Assembly: GCA_948470475.1 (NCBI GenBank)
Contig: OX419339.1
Coordinates: forward strand, 4,792,232 to 4,856,231
Direction of reading: 5' to 3'
Length of the DNA: 64,000 nt
Origin: Galaxea fascicularis
Lineage: Eukaryota; Cnidaria; Anthozoa; Scleractinia; Euphylliidae
The translations under genes were made by a program, and so were the position numbers. The stretch's first letter is position 1, and each line of letters starts with the position of its first letter. Below the pieces are notes generated by a model. It saw only the letters and a list, made by a program, of their open reading frames with translations. It was not told where the DNA came from and ran no database searches. Below, one piece after another: positions 23,339 through 36,070 of the stretch.

Positions 23339-26300
23339 CTACATTGCACTTCCTGGTTCATTCGAAACCTGAGTGCATTCTGTTCCCGATGCATGCCCTG
23401 TCTCCTCTTTATCTTCCTCTTCTGGCTTCATGCATTTCCAGCAAAAAAAGGTAGCGATGCACAGAACTAACAAAAAACCAAGACAGAGTGCCACAGACTT
23501 CAGAACAGAGGCGGTTGTCCCTGACAAGAAAGAAGTAAAAACATAAAAATGCGCGGTTATAGAGTAACTTCAATTGAAACAGATTCTCGGCCCTAAAGAT
23601 CCATTCTGTTTTTCTTTAAAGTATGTCATAATCAAAAGAGTTTGTTACCAAATATTACTTATCATTAGTAGATTCAGCCTTTAATAAAGACTGTCCTTGT
23701 CACCTGGACCTCAGCTGGAGACTATTGCCTTCACAGGAACTGAACTATTTCTTCCCCCTTTGGGCGTGGTTATTTTATATTGTTGTAAAAAGAGGGTTTT
23801 TTTTCGTTTTTGTAATTAGTTTTTTTTTCAGACCAATTGTTATATCTTTTGGTTTCATTTTTGCAGGGAACTACCTGACAGCCCGTTCACCTTCTCCCCT
23901 TTTGGTCTATGTCAATACATATAGTTCGCCGGTCCCTTGCTTGTGTTCAGTCAGTGTTTCTGGTCAAATTTATTCCGTTCACTGGCCTGGCAGTCACAGC
24001 ATTTAATGCTGTAAACCGCTCCGAGCTTGTCTGTCTTTTGGTTCGTTTTTGTGCTTAACGTCAGTTAGTCAGTAGTTGTCTTTAAGTAGTGATGGGCCTG
24101 TGAGCAACAGACACGGTAGGGAAGGTGTTCTCTGAAGAAAGGATGCTCACGCTTTGAGGTATAGCTGGCCTTGAATCCAGGGTATGTACCCTTTCCGCTG
24201 GACCTGAAAGTAACACTCATGCTTGATCTGTCTAAGGTTACAGTTGGAGGGGCGTTTGACCCACAATACTTTACACGGCGTATTTCCACGTAGTCATCGG
24301 TGCAGTTCGAATACGACAGGTTGGAATACGACAGGTCAAATGAATCAAACGACAACTCGATTTCGTACTCAGAGCTCATCATGAATTTCCAGATACAAGT
24401 GATGCTTTCATCACAAGGCAAAGGATAGATGTAGCTGGCCAGGTTTCCAGACGCTCCGTACAGTGTGAGTGGGCCGTCTCGGAATTTGCAGGAGAACGGA
24501 GCTGGTACTTAAAAATAAAATCAAGCGATCAACATTTATTACAACAATTATTGCATGAAGGTGAGGTTGATGACGAGACTTACCGCCGGATTAAGGTAGA
24601 TCGCATCCCCAACATCGTGAAAAAAAAACCCTCTCCAATGACTGTTTTATGCTTTACTCAAAACAATGAATCCCCGTTTTCATACTAAATCTTGAAGCCG
24701 TCTGTTGTAACCATATAGAGCGCATTGCCTTTTAGCACCATTTCCATTCTACGTGTGAATTAGGGTCAATTTGATTCCGTAGGTCTCCTTAAGCACGCTG
24801 TTAACGCGTAAGAAATACAGGAAAGAGATATGTGAAACTACATTGCGAAGTATCTGTTCGGAAAAGATCACAAATAAGACGTCAAAACGTGGTACTGGTT
24901 GACCTTCACAAGACCTGTAGCTTAGTTGTTCACTGCATTTTGTTGCCCGAAAATAAATATTCTTCAGTTTTCTCTGTTGCTTCTTCCCATCCTTGAATTA
25001 ACTTGCTTTCTTGATAACTATAAATACTCTGAATATTATCAATAAAACAAACTACAACATTTTTCATAAATAAATAACGGCTCTTACATTGTTGTACCAC
25101 TTCATATTCAGCACAAAATCCAGGAGCGTGGTAGTCACCCTTTACCGCGTTCTTGGAGGAGAAATTGACCCAAAGGTAGCGATCACTGGAAAATACTGAT
25201 GAGGCCTTGTCAGGCTCCTGACCGCAGTACTTCTGCAGCAAAGGACTGGACGAGTCCTTTCCATTTCTGATGTAGAGAGCTGACAGACAACCGCCGTCCA
25301 GCTCCGTTTTCTTTAATTTCAGCCTCACGTGCAGTCCCTCGGGGGCTGTGATCAGCCACGTGCAAGAGGTGCCGCGAGGAAAGTCCCTCGGATACATGGG
25401 AGAGAAGATTTTCCCAGAGGTTTCATTCAGTTCCACAATCTTGTCCTTTCTGCAAGATCCAACATCCGCTAGGAATAAAATTGAAAGAGGAGTTAAAACA
25501 CGCAAATTAAAATTAATGTACGGTTTGACACAAATAGAGAGAGTGAGTCGAGCGAGAAGTAATATTCCAAGAATTAGACTGTTTCACCACGGTCTAAAAA
25601 CTGAAGGGAAATAACGAAAGCAAGCCCGATTTTTTAAGGCAATATATAGCCTTCTATTTTTTTCTGTTTTCAAGTGGGTCAAGACCATGATCTATGAAAC
25701 AGAAGTCAGTGAAGCAGTCGAAGCAATCGGAATGAGGAACAAACCGTGGGCAGAAATTTCCAGCTTAAGCATTCTGTACTTGTCTTATTTCTAGATTCTT
25801 TGCGAGAAACAGTTTCTCGCTGCTTTGCAAAAGTCGTTTCTTAAATTGAGTTACCATTCATTACATTCGTTCAATACGTGTCCGGTATGGCTGAAATTAT
25901 CGTATGCAAGGATAGCCCGTTCCCGTTTTCGACCACGATTTGTTACATGCATGAAGTTTTCTTGCTTGCACCCTGCACACTGACTAAACGTGAATGCCAT
26001 AGACGAAGTTTTGCGAGCCATATTTTCAAACAAAATGGTAGGCGCATTGGAAGACGCTCTCTGCAGCTGTTAGTTTTGACCTACCACAACTATAAACATT
26101 GAGCAGTTTTCATCTGAGTGTTGAAATTCATTCTCATTTTGATTTTGTTTTTGTTTCTTTGGTTTCACTTTGTGATTCGTTTTCAAAACGTGTGCCACTT
26201 TCTCAGTTTATTGGGAAGAAAAGCCCAAACCAGACAAACCAGTCCTGTTGAGCTCCTCGCACCCATTTTCCCGCGTTTGCAAAGTAATTGGTGGCGGCCA

Positions 26301-29300
26301 GATGTATTGCTTCAAAATTTGATTGGTTCCTTGCTATGTTTACATTTGTTGTGATTCGGCAGGGTAATTAGTTTGGTTTTAGCTTTATGACACTCAGTTG
26401 AAAATCACTCAAGAACAACTGCATTCAAGCCTTGTTTCTGCCTTACTGTTTTTGACGGCCTCGTACTTGGCAAGAAATAAGTTAAATTTTTCACGGAAGG
26501 ACTGGAACCGAGCCCAAAGATGGCGCCCACTGGAAATCACTGTGTAGCTCACTTTTTTTGTACCGTCTCCAGCGTAAGTTTCCAAAATCTCGCTTGACGA
26601 ATCCTGACCGTCACGGATCTGAACAGAAGAATTATCGAATAAACTGTAGTAATGTGTTTTCAGCATCACGAGATTTCCCTCTGGAACCGTAATTATCCAG
26701 GTGCACGACAAATTATCTGTTTGATTTGGCAAATTAAGATAGCCGCTGAGATCGTTCAGACGAATAACGTTGTCTTTTCCTCGTATATTGCACGACCTTC
26801 TGGCTGCTGAAATCACAAAAAGAAATCAAAGGTACAATACGTTTTGTGAGCTTATTATATCAAGTCATCATAGTCCGAAAAACGGTACATGTTCTGACGA
26901 AGTCAGTCACACAGTTTTCCCTCGTATTTATACCTTTAATGTATCTTACATACCTCAGAGAAACCAAACCTCAAAAGGAAAGACATTTGTCAGCGTTACT
27001 TTTAGATGGGATCCTTCCTCAAAGGGGTGGAATACAGAATATAGAGTTTCTTGTAACGACTAGGTCCAATTCTAAAAATAGCGGCATTTACCACCAAAAA
27101 TTGAATGTGATCCTAACATCGAGAGGCGTCCTCAGGATGAGTTTACTTTGCATTTGTGGCACAAAAGTTCCACTGAAAAGCAATTTTTTAATAAAATTTT
27201 GGAAGCCTTGATCTGTTAACTGCACACCATAGATTATATATACTGCATAAATTATATTGTATAAACCACACTACGTACAGTCCGGTCTATTTTGAATCTT
27301 TTATTTCAAATGTACTTGATTCTGGCCACAGACAATAGTGCTTGTAGTAAATGAAATCCGTTTAAGCAAAGTTAAGCTTTTTTTTTTATGTTTTATCTCA
27401 TTGCAGAACAAAAACCCTAAACTCCACTCATCTTCAACCAGTTGAGTTAAACAACATGTGTTTTGTTTGAGACTGATTTAAAGGCTGCAGTTTCTGTTTC
27501 ATCAAACATACCTTCAGTGTCCAGAGGCTGAAGCAGAAGAAGCATCCCTGGAGGGAACAAAAGAAACAGTTTTGCATTACTACATTAAAAGGCATGCCTT
27601 AAGTAGATAAGGATTTTTGTAGCAAGGGGATTCTTTTTTATTGGTAGAATCCTAACTCGGCATCGTTTCTTAATTGTCGCAAGACACAGTAAATCAAGGA
27701 AATGAAAGAATAAATCAACCTTGAGATAACAAATCAGGCGAGTCGGAAAGTTTATTTGTGAACTGTGTTTTCACATCATAAACTCACCCTTACGCCCAGC
27801 GCTATCTACTAAAATACCGCTAGCGTTCTAATCAAATTGTTAAGCTGTAAAAGCCATTTTAGTTGTAATGTTTCTTCCAATTAAAAATATTATTTCCTTT
27901 TAAAAGATGCAGAGTCTCGTTAGGTTTTCGTATCTGCTGAATGTTTCCGACCTAGCCTCCGCAATTGTCTTCCTGTTTTGCATTCTAGTTGTCTGTGAGC
28001 GGTTGCCAAATTGCAAAGAACCTTAGATTTAAGTACGACTAGAGAGTTTTGAACAACTGGAGTACATCCAACGAAATTTCAAACCATTCGCAGTCTCTTT
28101 TTGGACCAATTATCTGACCTAAGTTTGGACAGTGCCTTGCAGCTGAAGCACGTTCAGTTAGCGCAAATTCAGTTTGTTCATCTGCGAAATCTGAAAGTAG
28201 CTAGCTACTATGGAAAGGTAAATCAAAAGACATATATTTCCTGTAATTACCCAGGCACTTACAAACTGATGTAGAGGTCCAAGTGGTGGAACAGAGAATT
28301 AACTCTGAAGTGCAAATTAAAGTGCTAGGAGAAACCCAGTGAAAAACCCAGTGGGCGTTAGCCCTAGTAAAGGGTATCAGGGAACCACACGAGGGAAAGA
28401 AACAATTCTTATGACCCCGGTGGGAATCGAACCCACGACCTCCGGATTAGATCTACCGTTGCTCTGCCGACTAAGCTACGAGGTCGGACAGAGAAAGTCG
28501 GGGACGATCAAGGTGGTGAATCGCGGCAAAGAGAGAGTAAGGGTACATATACAAGTTGTGCCGCGTAGCACTACTCTACTGATGTAGAGGTCCTCTAGCC
28601 TAATTGTGGACAACTAAGTCAGGCCAACGAGAGCTGACGAACTTATGTTCACTGCGCATGCTCAAAACAAAGTATGTTTTCAAATAGCGGGGTCCAGTAA
28701 GAAGACCGCCCGAGAAAATAGAGTTACCATAACCCGAAAAACAAGATTTGCAATGAAGAGCCAGTCACTATTGAAGGCGAGCCAGAATAGCACATGCTTG
28801 TGAAACTGAGGTGTAAACTCCTCTCTTGGTCTAAACCATCACAAATAAGGACGATAAGACTTTATACGAAAAGGACTTGGCTTCCAATGGCGGTGTCGGT
28901 ACACCGCATATAATTCTTTCTTTCGTGAAATTCTTTCGCCGGGAGCAAACCGCCGTATTGTTTAGAAAAAAAAAAAACACCGAACACTGACAACTGATCC
29001 CTGCTAAAATTAACTTATTTAATTTCGTATTGCTTTCCTTAATTTGGGTGTACTAATTTCTGAAATATTCGCCAAATTTTGTGTCAATTTCAATTTGGAC
29101 TAACTCTAAATTCGGATCAAATCGTTGTTTTGGGCCGGTTGACTTCTCATCCGCTGCAGTTGAAGGGTCAGTCAACCGACGCAAAACACCATAAGATCGC
29201 AATAGTTACAATGGCCAAGAGGTAAGTGAACCGTATCATACTTGTCTGATCTTTTCACCAAAATTTGGGAACAAAAGATGTAAAATCCGGAATTTTATGA

Positions 29301-31144
29301 CGCATTTTCGTCAATCGCTTGACTCAACGCGATATCAAACGTTGGAACTTACAATGACTGCCATTACGTCAGCGCGTGTCAACACACATAGATAGGATGG
29401 TCTGCCTGTGGTTTTTCATTCCGTTCAAAACGCCCATATTCCTACATCTGTATCCCTCCCTTTCCTGTCAACTGAAGTGTTTTTTTTTACACTTCAAAGT
29501 ATTGCTTGGAGTCTTTTACATTCGAAAATATCTGCAAAAACCTTATTAATTAATCTCGAATGGTCAAGAAGAAGAAATATTCAGTGTTTCTTCATCCGTC
29601 GAGGGGAAAAATACACATAAATTTATCCTCTCGCAAATAAAGACGTGACGCTGTCAATCAGAACAATTTGTTTGCGTGCGAAAGCGCAAAAAATATGGTT
29701 GTGCATTGTTTATGACTGGAGTGTGCTTTCCCTTCTTGAACAAAGCCGTAAATAATTGGAATTAAATAAGCAAGTCAACAAGACGGTAAACTTGCAGAAG
29801 AAACACCGGCTGGCTATTTGATTGAATGGAAATGCCAGTAAAATATTTCAGAAAAATTTTTTTGCGGTCAGTATGGCCTTCAAAAAATTCATACTTTTGT
29901 AGACGAGGACAATTAACCTGTTCGAACTATTTAGCTGGAAATTTAAGCTGCAGAACGCCTTATGACGAATCCCGACTTTCTGAACCCAGTCGGTCTTACT
30001 TCGCATTTTTAACTTCATATTTCTTGCTCCGAAAGCTGAATGTACTGGCTATTATTATTACAAGAGTTTGAAATACCATTTCGCTGAGGAAGACCCTTTG
30101 TTTTTATAACTAATTCCCCAAGAATGTCTCAGATATCCAGACCTCTCGAACGGACGATATTCAGCTGCCGGAGGAGAAACATACACAATTAGCAGCGGGA
30201 ATTTTCTGTCGAACCCTGCCCACGCTGCTTAAACCACCTGCAATTGAAATATCCTAAACAATGAATTGAAATAAGTGTTAACTTGCGCAATATATTGCAT
30301 AGAGGCTAAAGCATAGCTTGTTGAAATTTGTGTGATTTTAAGGCATTCATAGCCAGAGAAATCTTGCACACCCGAAAACCTTTTTTCTAGAAAACCACAA
30401 TTTAGTTTATCAACTTCCGTTTCCTCTTGACTCAGCACAGTTAAGGATATTATCAACATTTTCAGGATTCCACACAACATGGCTAAAGGAAGAATTTGTG
30501 TGCAAAAGACTGCTAAATACACCAATTAGTCGATTGAGTCTGTCCACAACATCAATCAGAGAGTACAAACTGAATCAAGATGCACACTGTAAATGATCAT
30601 CGCAGAGTAAGCTTACAGACATTATCGTGATCCCACCTATCTATGACATGTGATAAATCTTTTTGGTGTAGCTTAAGGGAAAATAATTATAACTGCGAGG
30701 GAAATTTTTAATTTCGATCGGCCGCTTCTCAAGACTCCTGAGAGATGAAACACGCAAATTGCCCGCAAGTAATTTTTGAAAACCCTCTCAGAAACACGTC
30801 ATGCTACCGTAAACAAAAGACCGAAATATGTCGCGTTGTCCTCTGTTATAATAAATTGTACACACATGCAATACAGAATGTTACCTTATTCTTTTCAAGT
30901 GTGAATTTGCGCAGTGCTAGCTCATGGAAAACGCAAAGCACGGCACACATTAAATTTGGATCTGTACGCGAGAGAAACGGCATGTACACTTTAGAATACA
31001 AATTTCCTATTTTATAATGAAATTGTACTCACCAGGAAGAAGACTCAGCTGAATCATCACGAGTAAGCACTTCGAAAAAATTAGATATAAGCGACTGGTC
31101 TGCTCAGAGCTGCAAGATTTCAAGCTGGTGGCCATCGACAACAT
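23339..31144 (-). CDS. Three-CUB type I membrane protein, copy 2 (complete)
   Basis: Exons in transcript order: 31144-31033, 27547-27512, 26806-26447 (CUB1), 25468-25088 (CUB2), 24507-24151 (CUB3) and 23520-23339 (membrane exon, stop TAG), giving 475 residues. All introns are phase 1 and all borders are GT-AG. Residues 1-50 hold a signal peptide split over two exons (LYLIFSKCLLVMIQLSLLPG, then MLLLLQ); a second ATG at 31133-31135 would shorten it by three codons. CUB1 (about 50-169) has CTWIITVPEGNLVMLK and SSGRHLWARFQSF. CUB2 (about 170-296) has CTWLITAPEGLHVRL and SSDRYLWVNFSSK. CUB3 (about 297-415) has CTDDYVEIRRVKYCGSN and ends TYPGFKASY, so unlike copy 1 it is intact. The last exon has one helix (about 424-443) and a 30-residue acidic tail with TECTQVSNE. 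It is an extracellular recognition or adhesion protein by architecture; the ligand is unknown. Confidence 0.87.
26190..26410. repeat. Dispersed repeat immediately after CUB1 exon of copy 2
   Basis: Contains TTGTGATTCGGCAGGGTAAT and GACACTCAGTTGAAAATCAC, matching the family at 1130-1295, 14605-14700 and 16650-16865. It lies about 36 bases past the CUB1 exon end, the same place as in copy 1. Confidence 0.6.
28281..28577 (-). mobile_element. tRNA-related retroposon (SINE-like) with 16 bp target duplication
   Basis: A 297 bp segment is flanked by the perfect 16 bp direct repeat ACTGATGTAGAGGTCC (28265-28280 and 28578-28593), as expected for insertion by target-primed reverse transcription. It contains the tRNA-like sequence at 28413-28485 on the - strand. 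There is no obvious poly-A or simple-repeat tail. It sits in intron 1 of CUB copy 2. Confidence 0.65.
28413..28485 (-). pseudogene. tRNA-like sequence with intact A and B boxes
   Basis: A 73-base tRNA-like fold. The acceptor stem is GACCTCG with CGGGGTC (one G-U pair). The A box is TAGCTTAGTCGG and the B box is GGTTCGATTCC, both matching the RNA polymerase III promoter consensus. The T arm is perfect. The anticodon arm pairs in only three of five positions and position 33 is not T, so no credible anticodon can be assigned. I therefore read it as the tRNA-derived part of a SINE-like retroposon rather than a working tRNA gene. Confidence 0.7.
28600..31032. other. Remainder of intron 1 of CUB copy 2
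   Basis: Apart from the SINE-like element before it, I find no exon or clear repeat here. Short open frames on both strands lack domains. Confidence 0.5.
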
Positions 31145-31676
31145 GCTTGCCGCTTGCATGTATTACAAACAGTTTGCATATCTTTGCTTAATTGTGCGTT
31201 TGTCTTTTTCAGTGATTGAGGCAACTTATAGCCGAAGCTGGGCTTATTTACAACAAATGTGTCCGCTCAGGCTACTGTTATATTTTGTTGTCACTCAAAA
31301 AAAAAAAGAAAACAAGATTTCGTCAGGAAAGGAACTTTGAACGTTTCAACAATTCGTGATCATTCTCCAGCTGTTTCTCCACGGCTATTCTGTCAACTTT
31401 CAAAATTAATCTATTCCTCATTTGAAAGCTCTTCGACCTCTGACGTGTTTAGCAAGTCAAATATCAATGATTCGATCTAGTCGTAGCTACTTAAATAGAC
31501 ACATCGATTTGTACCAAAAATTTTCCTTTTTTTTCTTTCTTCAGTTGAAAATTGCAGACCATGATAAACATCAAATGAATCATGGAAAACGAACTTTAAC
31601 TCAACTCGGTTTGTTTATGACTACAAGTTAACACATTCGCTGAACCATCAGCGAAAGGAAACAAATTCGAAGCTAA

Positions 31677-32634
31677 GGGAGTGTTTACATGATACCGGGG
31701 CGACTTTCGTCCCTAAGCGAGTTCAAGTCCGGTTCCCTCTTGTGGCTCTGTATTCGTTTACATGATACTACTGACCAGAAAATGTGGTGCCGCAACGAGC
31801 CATACCAGTACGAGTTAACCCCGGTTGCGTTGCTGTGCCGGGGCAATAATTTCGGTACGAAACGGTATCTTTTTTTCTTTTGTTTGTAAAAAATCGTAAA
31901 TTGTGGACTAAACGATGGGAAATCATGTCAACGAAGAACAACCCCTCGTTTCGGTATGACATCAGTCTCTCGGTAATCTCTCGGTAGGCTGGAACGGGCA
32001 GCGCATGCGTAATTTTCCTCAACTGAGAATCGAAGATGGCGTTGAGGAGATGTGAGACCAATTTCTTCGATTAGCACTCGTTCACAACACTCAAAAGGAC
32101 CTTCATATTTCAACTTACCTTACATACAGTAAGACTTAATTTAAACTTAAGGAGAAAGAGAAGAAAAATGACGATATATAGTAGGCCTCGACGAAGCCGG
32201 ATCGTTTTCTTATCTACCAGTCCACTTCACCAACCCGGGAAAGCTGCCCGGAACATCAATTTTTTAACATATTTAGATGGAGTTGCCATCACTATAATGA
32301 AAGCTAACCATTTCCTAATCAGTGCGTTAGGCCTAATCAGTGTAGATCAGTGCTAAACCCTAGAACTCTTCTTCTTTCTTTCTGGATCTATATTTTATCA
32401 GTTTTCTGCCTAATAAATGGTGTTGTGCTGTCGTATACGCGGCTACTCTGATGATAAGAACTCCTGCAATGTGTAAACGTCACATGGTGGCCACAGTCCT
32501 TTTGTGCATTGTGAACTGGTCCTAACCCATTTCTTCAAGCAGCATGAGTCATGTAAAGGCGATATGAAATCAAGTAGTCATCGATCCAGGTGTGAAACTG
32601 GCGCCGGTGCGAGTTTTCTCATGTAAACATCCCC
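31677..32634. mobile_element. DNA transposon of about 960 bp, relative of the ENY2 intron element
   Basis: The left end is GGGAGTGTTTACATGATACC. The right end, reverse complemented, is GGGGATGTTTACATGAGAAA. TAA flanks both sides (31674-31676 and 32635-32637). An internal GTATTCGTTTACATGATACT repeats part of the end, as in the copy at 5267-6353. No transposase frame. This is a non-autonomous element of PIF/Harbinger type, judging from its 3 bp TAA duplication. Confidence 0.7.
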
Positions 32635-32639
32635 TAATT

Positions 32640-35600
32640 GTTTGCTCGGTGTTACATTCAAACAATTGGAGTCTCATCAGGAGCCCATCACTAAGAGCGT
32701 TCAGCTGCCCGATGTAATATTCCTGTCCCGGCGTTTTCACATACCGAATAATTTTGAGATTGAATTTGCCGCGATATTGGACTCCTGCAGGAGCCCCAAT
32801 GATCAATCACAATGCTCCATTAACCCCCTTCTCTCACGCGAAACTTTTCCTCGACTTTCCTGCGAACAAAAGAAAGGTGATGATGATGCAGTGTCACGTG
32901 TACCGGAACTGCCTTTTTTCGCGGGAAAAGATAGTCGAAAAATAAATCGGTATGTAAAAATGCCGTGACATAGGCTTAGGCTCCCAGTGACGGGTTCCTG
33001 GTTTCATTCGTTCGTTCGTTCGTTCTTTTTGTCCTTCCTTTTTCCTTTCATCCCTCCTTCGCGCCTGCTTGCCTGCCTTCCTTTCTTTAGTTTTCGAAGA
33101 GGATATATGAAGAATGCAAATAATCAAACGTGGTTCGCAGGAACAAAAACAAATAAACAAACAAACACAATTACAAATGACCAACTCGACTGACTTGAAC
33201 CAGAGGCGACACTCTCGTCGGACGTACCAGGATGAGCTTTGGTCTGATGGATGCGGCTTTTCCACTCGCCCACATGAGGGTCTCAATGGGGTTAACCGTA
33301 AGCTGTGAAACGTCAAAAACAGAGAGAATGGCAAAAAATAATCGTTAGCCGAGGAAAGAATTAAAATTTTGAAAAGTTGGGTAGGGAGTATTTTGAGATA
33401 TTTATAGACTTCAGAACTTTCAAAGGCACCGTTTTATCGCCTTTGCTCTACTCTCTGACATTCTGACAGAGTCTGCGTCCCGCTAGGTTTGTCTGACAAG
33501 ACCACACTAACACACAGATCCCGAAAAAGCAAGTAATCTTCATGTTTCATTAGCAACAAGGGACGTTTCTTTGTTTTTCATGTAAGCCTGTGTGAGGGTA
33601 ACCGTGACGGATAAAGAATAACCGTTAGCCGTGAAAAGACAAATTTTCTAACTGTCAGCCGTAAAAGCTAGCACCCACCCCACCACCACCACTTAATTGA
33701 GGCCCTCCTACCCTCCTACATGCGCAACGCTATAAATGCACCTATCAATACTAAGCCGGCAAGGTGGGGAGTGAAGTGGTGGGGGGAGGGACTGGGTGAG
33801 GGAAAGGAGGCAAGGCATAGAACGGAGATGAAAGAGAGGTGTATTCAAATTAAGTAAATTCTGACTCTATTCTTTCTAATCCATTCTATTCTGAGAGCAA
33901 ACCCTGATATTTGTAACTGTAGTGCGCGATACATATTATGAAGTCTCTGGGCATGACCAATGGAAAACCGTTACTGGAAAATGAAGTAGGCTATTTTGAG
34001 AGCAATCCATGTTGCGTCAGAAAGTAACCAATAGAACTGAGCCCACGCTTACCTGATGTCAAAGCGAGTGTGACTGGAGCAGGATATGAACAAACGTTAG
34101 AAGCGAGAAGCAAGACCGAAAAACGGTCTGCCATCGAGGCTCAACATGAATTATGGTCTTTGCTACTTTTGTTTTTTAACAGGAAGTGTTTAGTTTCGTC
34201 CGAGCGTCCCTGTGTCCGAGCGTTAATTTGATTTAATTGTTGTTAACAGTACCAAAGTTAACGGAAAAGCGGTTCCCTTCGTTTGTCGCGTGTATTCGAG
34301 GGATAAACTTATTTTTAATTAATTCAACAATTCCACACACTGCTTTTTCCATTTGTTGCTACACTCGCATATTTTGGTTGAACTGACAGTTTTGATAAAA
34401 CTTTGGATCTGATGGCCCGTAACTGTACTTTCTAAGCAAGTGGCAACAACTCTAACCATGCGTGGCCAGTTAGACCCTCGCTGCTTCGACAAGCATCACT
34501 AAGAACCTATTTCCATGGTTTATAACAGTGAAATAAGGTAGAAATTCCCTGTAATTTCCCACTTCACTGAAGAATTGTATTAGTTAACTAAAGACTATTT
34601 ACAAACGTTCCTGGTCTTTCGTTGAGTTTAAAGTCGAAGTATATCCTCTTAGAAGAAAGTTTTAATGAATCGTCTCAGAACACACTGTTGAAAGCTAATT
34701 AAAAGATAGCCGGGCCAATATCAATTGCAAGTACTTCAGGATTGGTTGAAATAAATAAAATAACGTTTTCACCCCTGATATAGGGGTTCAGCAAAGAACC
34801 ATATACGCAGTCAAGGGTGGTCACTGCAAATCTCCTGGTATTACACAGCGCCTACCTCGTCAATCACAAACGTCTTCAAGTTGTATTTCCCAAAATAAAG
34901 GTATCTCCTTCACAGTGAACTGGCAGGTCTCTGTTTACGAAACTAGTTGACAGGTTAAACTACAAGCATGAAAAAATATATTGCCAATAAAAATTGACCT
35001 TGTTGAGTTACAAATCATCAGGTCAAAATCTCCAAGACGTATTAGCAAACTTTTGAGTTGTCTTTTCGACTTTTATTGTCTTATGTTTTTTTCTGTGCAG
35101 TACCTTATGCGAGGATAAACGGTGGACAATCAAGTGTGAACAGCTTGGTGTAAAAACAAGTGCAAATAGCAGGTGTGATGAAAGATCAAACGAAGCCTGT
35201 TAACTCCTGACTAATTAACGACACAACCTGCCCCGTTTGTTGACCAAGTTAATGAAGCAGAAAATTGAACAGATGGGTTTCTGTTGTGTGCCAAGAAGGA
35301 GGCACGCCGACTCACTGGGGTAAACGGGTTAACTTCTTACAAGCAAGGAACTCTTTCTTATTTCCTCAGCCTCGCCATATTAAGGGACACATATATACAT
35401 CTTAAGGCATCAGAATAGGATATTTATGCAGGGGCGAAAGCGTGCAGGAAATCTTGACAGAGGGCTGGAGGCGAAATGGTGCTTCAAGACTTTGTAGATA
35501 CACGACAACCCTACTTAACATTGTCAATGGAGTCGAAAACAAGATGTTTGCATAATCTAGTTCGCCTTTATGCCAGTCCCAAAAACCACTCGATGATCCT

Positions 35601-36035
35601 GCAGCAGTCCCTGGTTTTGGTTTACTCATCCCAGCATCACTTCACCGAAACGTTAAGTCCTTTCCAACTACATTAACACATAAATGATTAAAGCCGAAAA
35701 ACCTCCGGAGTTATTATTAATAATATATGCTGCCACCGCTATAAACATCGAATCTTTTTATTTTGCATCTAATAAAGAGACGACAGAGAGACGATCAAGT
35801 GCCTTTGGGTGGGCGAAGGCGGGCTATCCTTAAGTAGTGTAGTTAAACCAGGATAGTCGGCCGATTGTCTGACTCAGGAAGCAACCCTCATCTTCTCTGG
35901 CTGGCATATACATTTCTGGGAAGTAACTAGTACCCACTGAGAACTTTTGACGATAGTATATCCAATTTGCTTTCATGTCCCAGACTTCGACAACATAATT
36001 TTTCACGGAGGAACGACGAAAGAAAGGAAGCGGCA
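32640..36035. other. Intergenic region upstream of the TEA-domain gene
   Basis: Contains a CGTT-rich and pyrimidine-rich simple stretch at 33005-33090, repeated TAACCGT/AGCCGTGA words at about 33290-33345 and 33595-33670 (a degenerate repeat), and a G-rich patch near 33770-33810. No gene recognised; the open frames on both strands at 32642-33334 are low-complexity. Confidence 0.5.
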
Positions 36036-36036
36036 A

Positions 36037-36042
36037 TATAAA
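36037..36042 (+). promoter_or_regulatory. Candidate TATA box before the TEA-domain gene
   Basis: TATAAA lies 29-34 bases before the ATG at 36071. If real, transcription would start almost at the ATG, leaving a very short leader. A pyrimidine-poor CAG at 36057-36059 could instead be a splice acceptor, so this is tentative. Confidence 0.3.
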
Positions 36043-36070
36043 ATTGTCCTCGTTCAGGCTGTGGAAAATT

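Noticed and set aside
28413..28485. Functional tRNA gene
   Set aside because: The anticodon arm pairs poorly and position 33 is not T, so no anticodon can be read; flanking 16 bp repeats point to a retroposon.
28339..28587. Short protein containing TPVGIEPTTSGLDLP
   Set aside because: This reading is the antisense of the tRNA-like sequence, a known source of false protein predictions.
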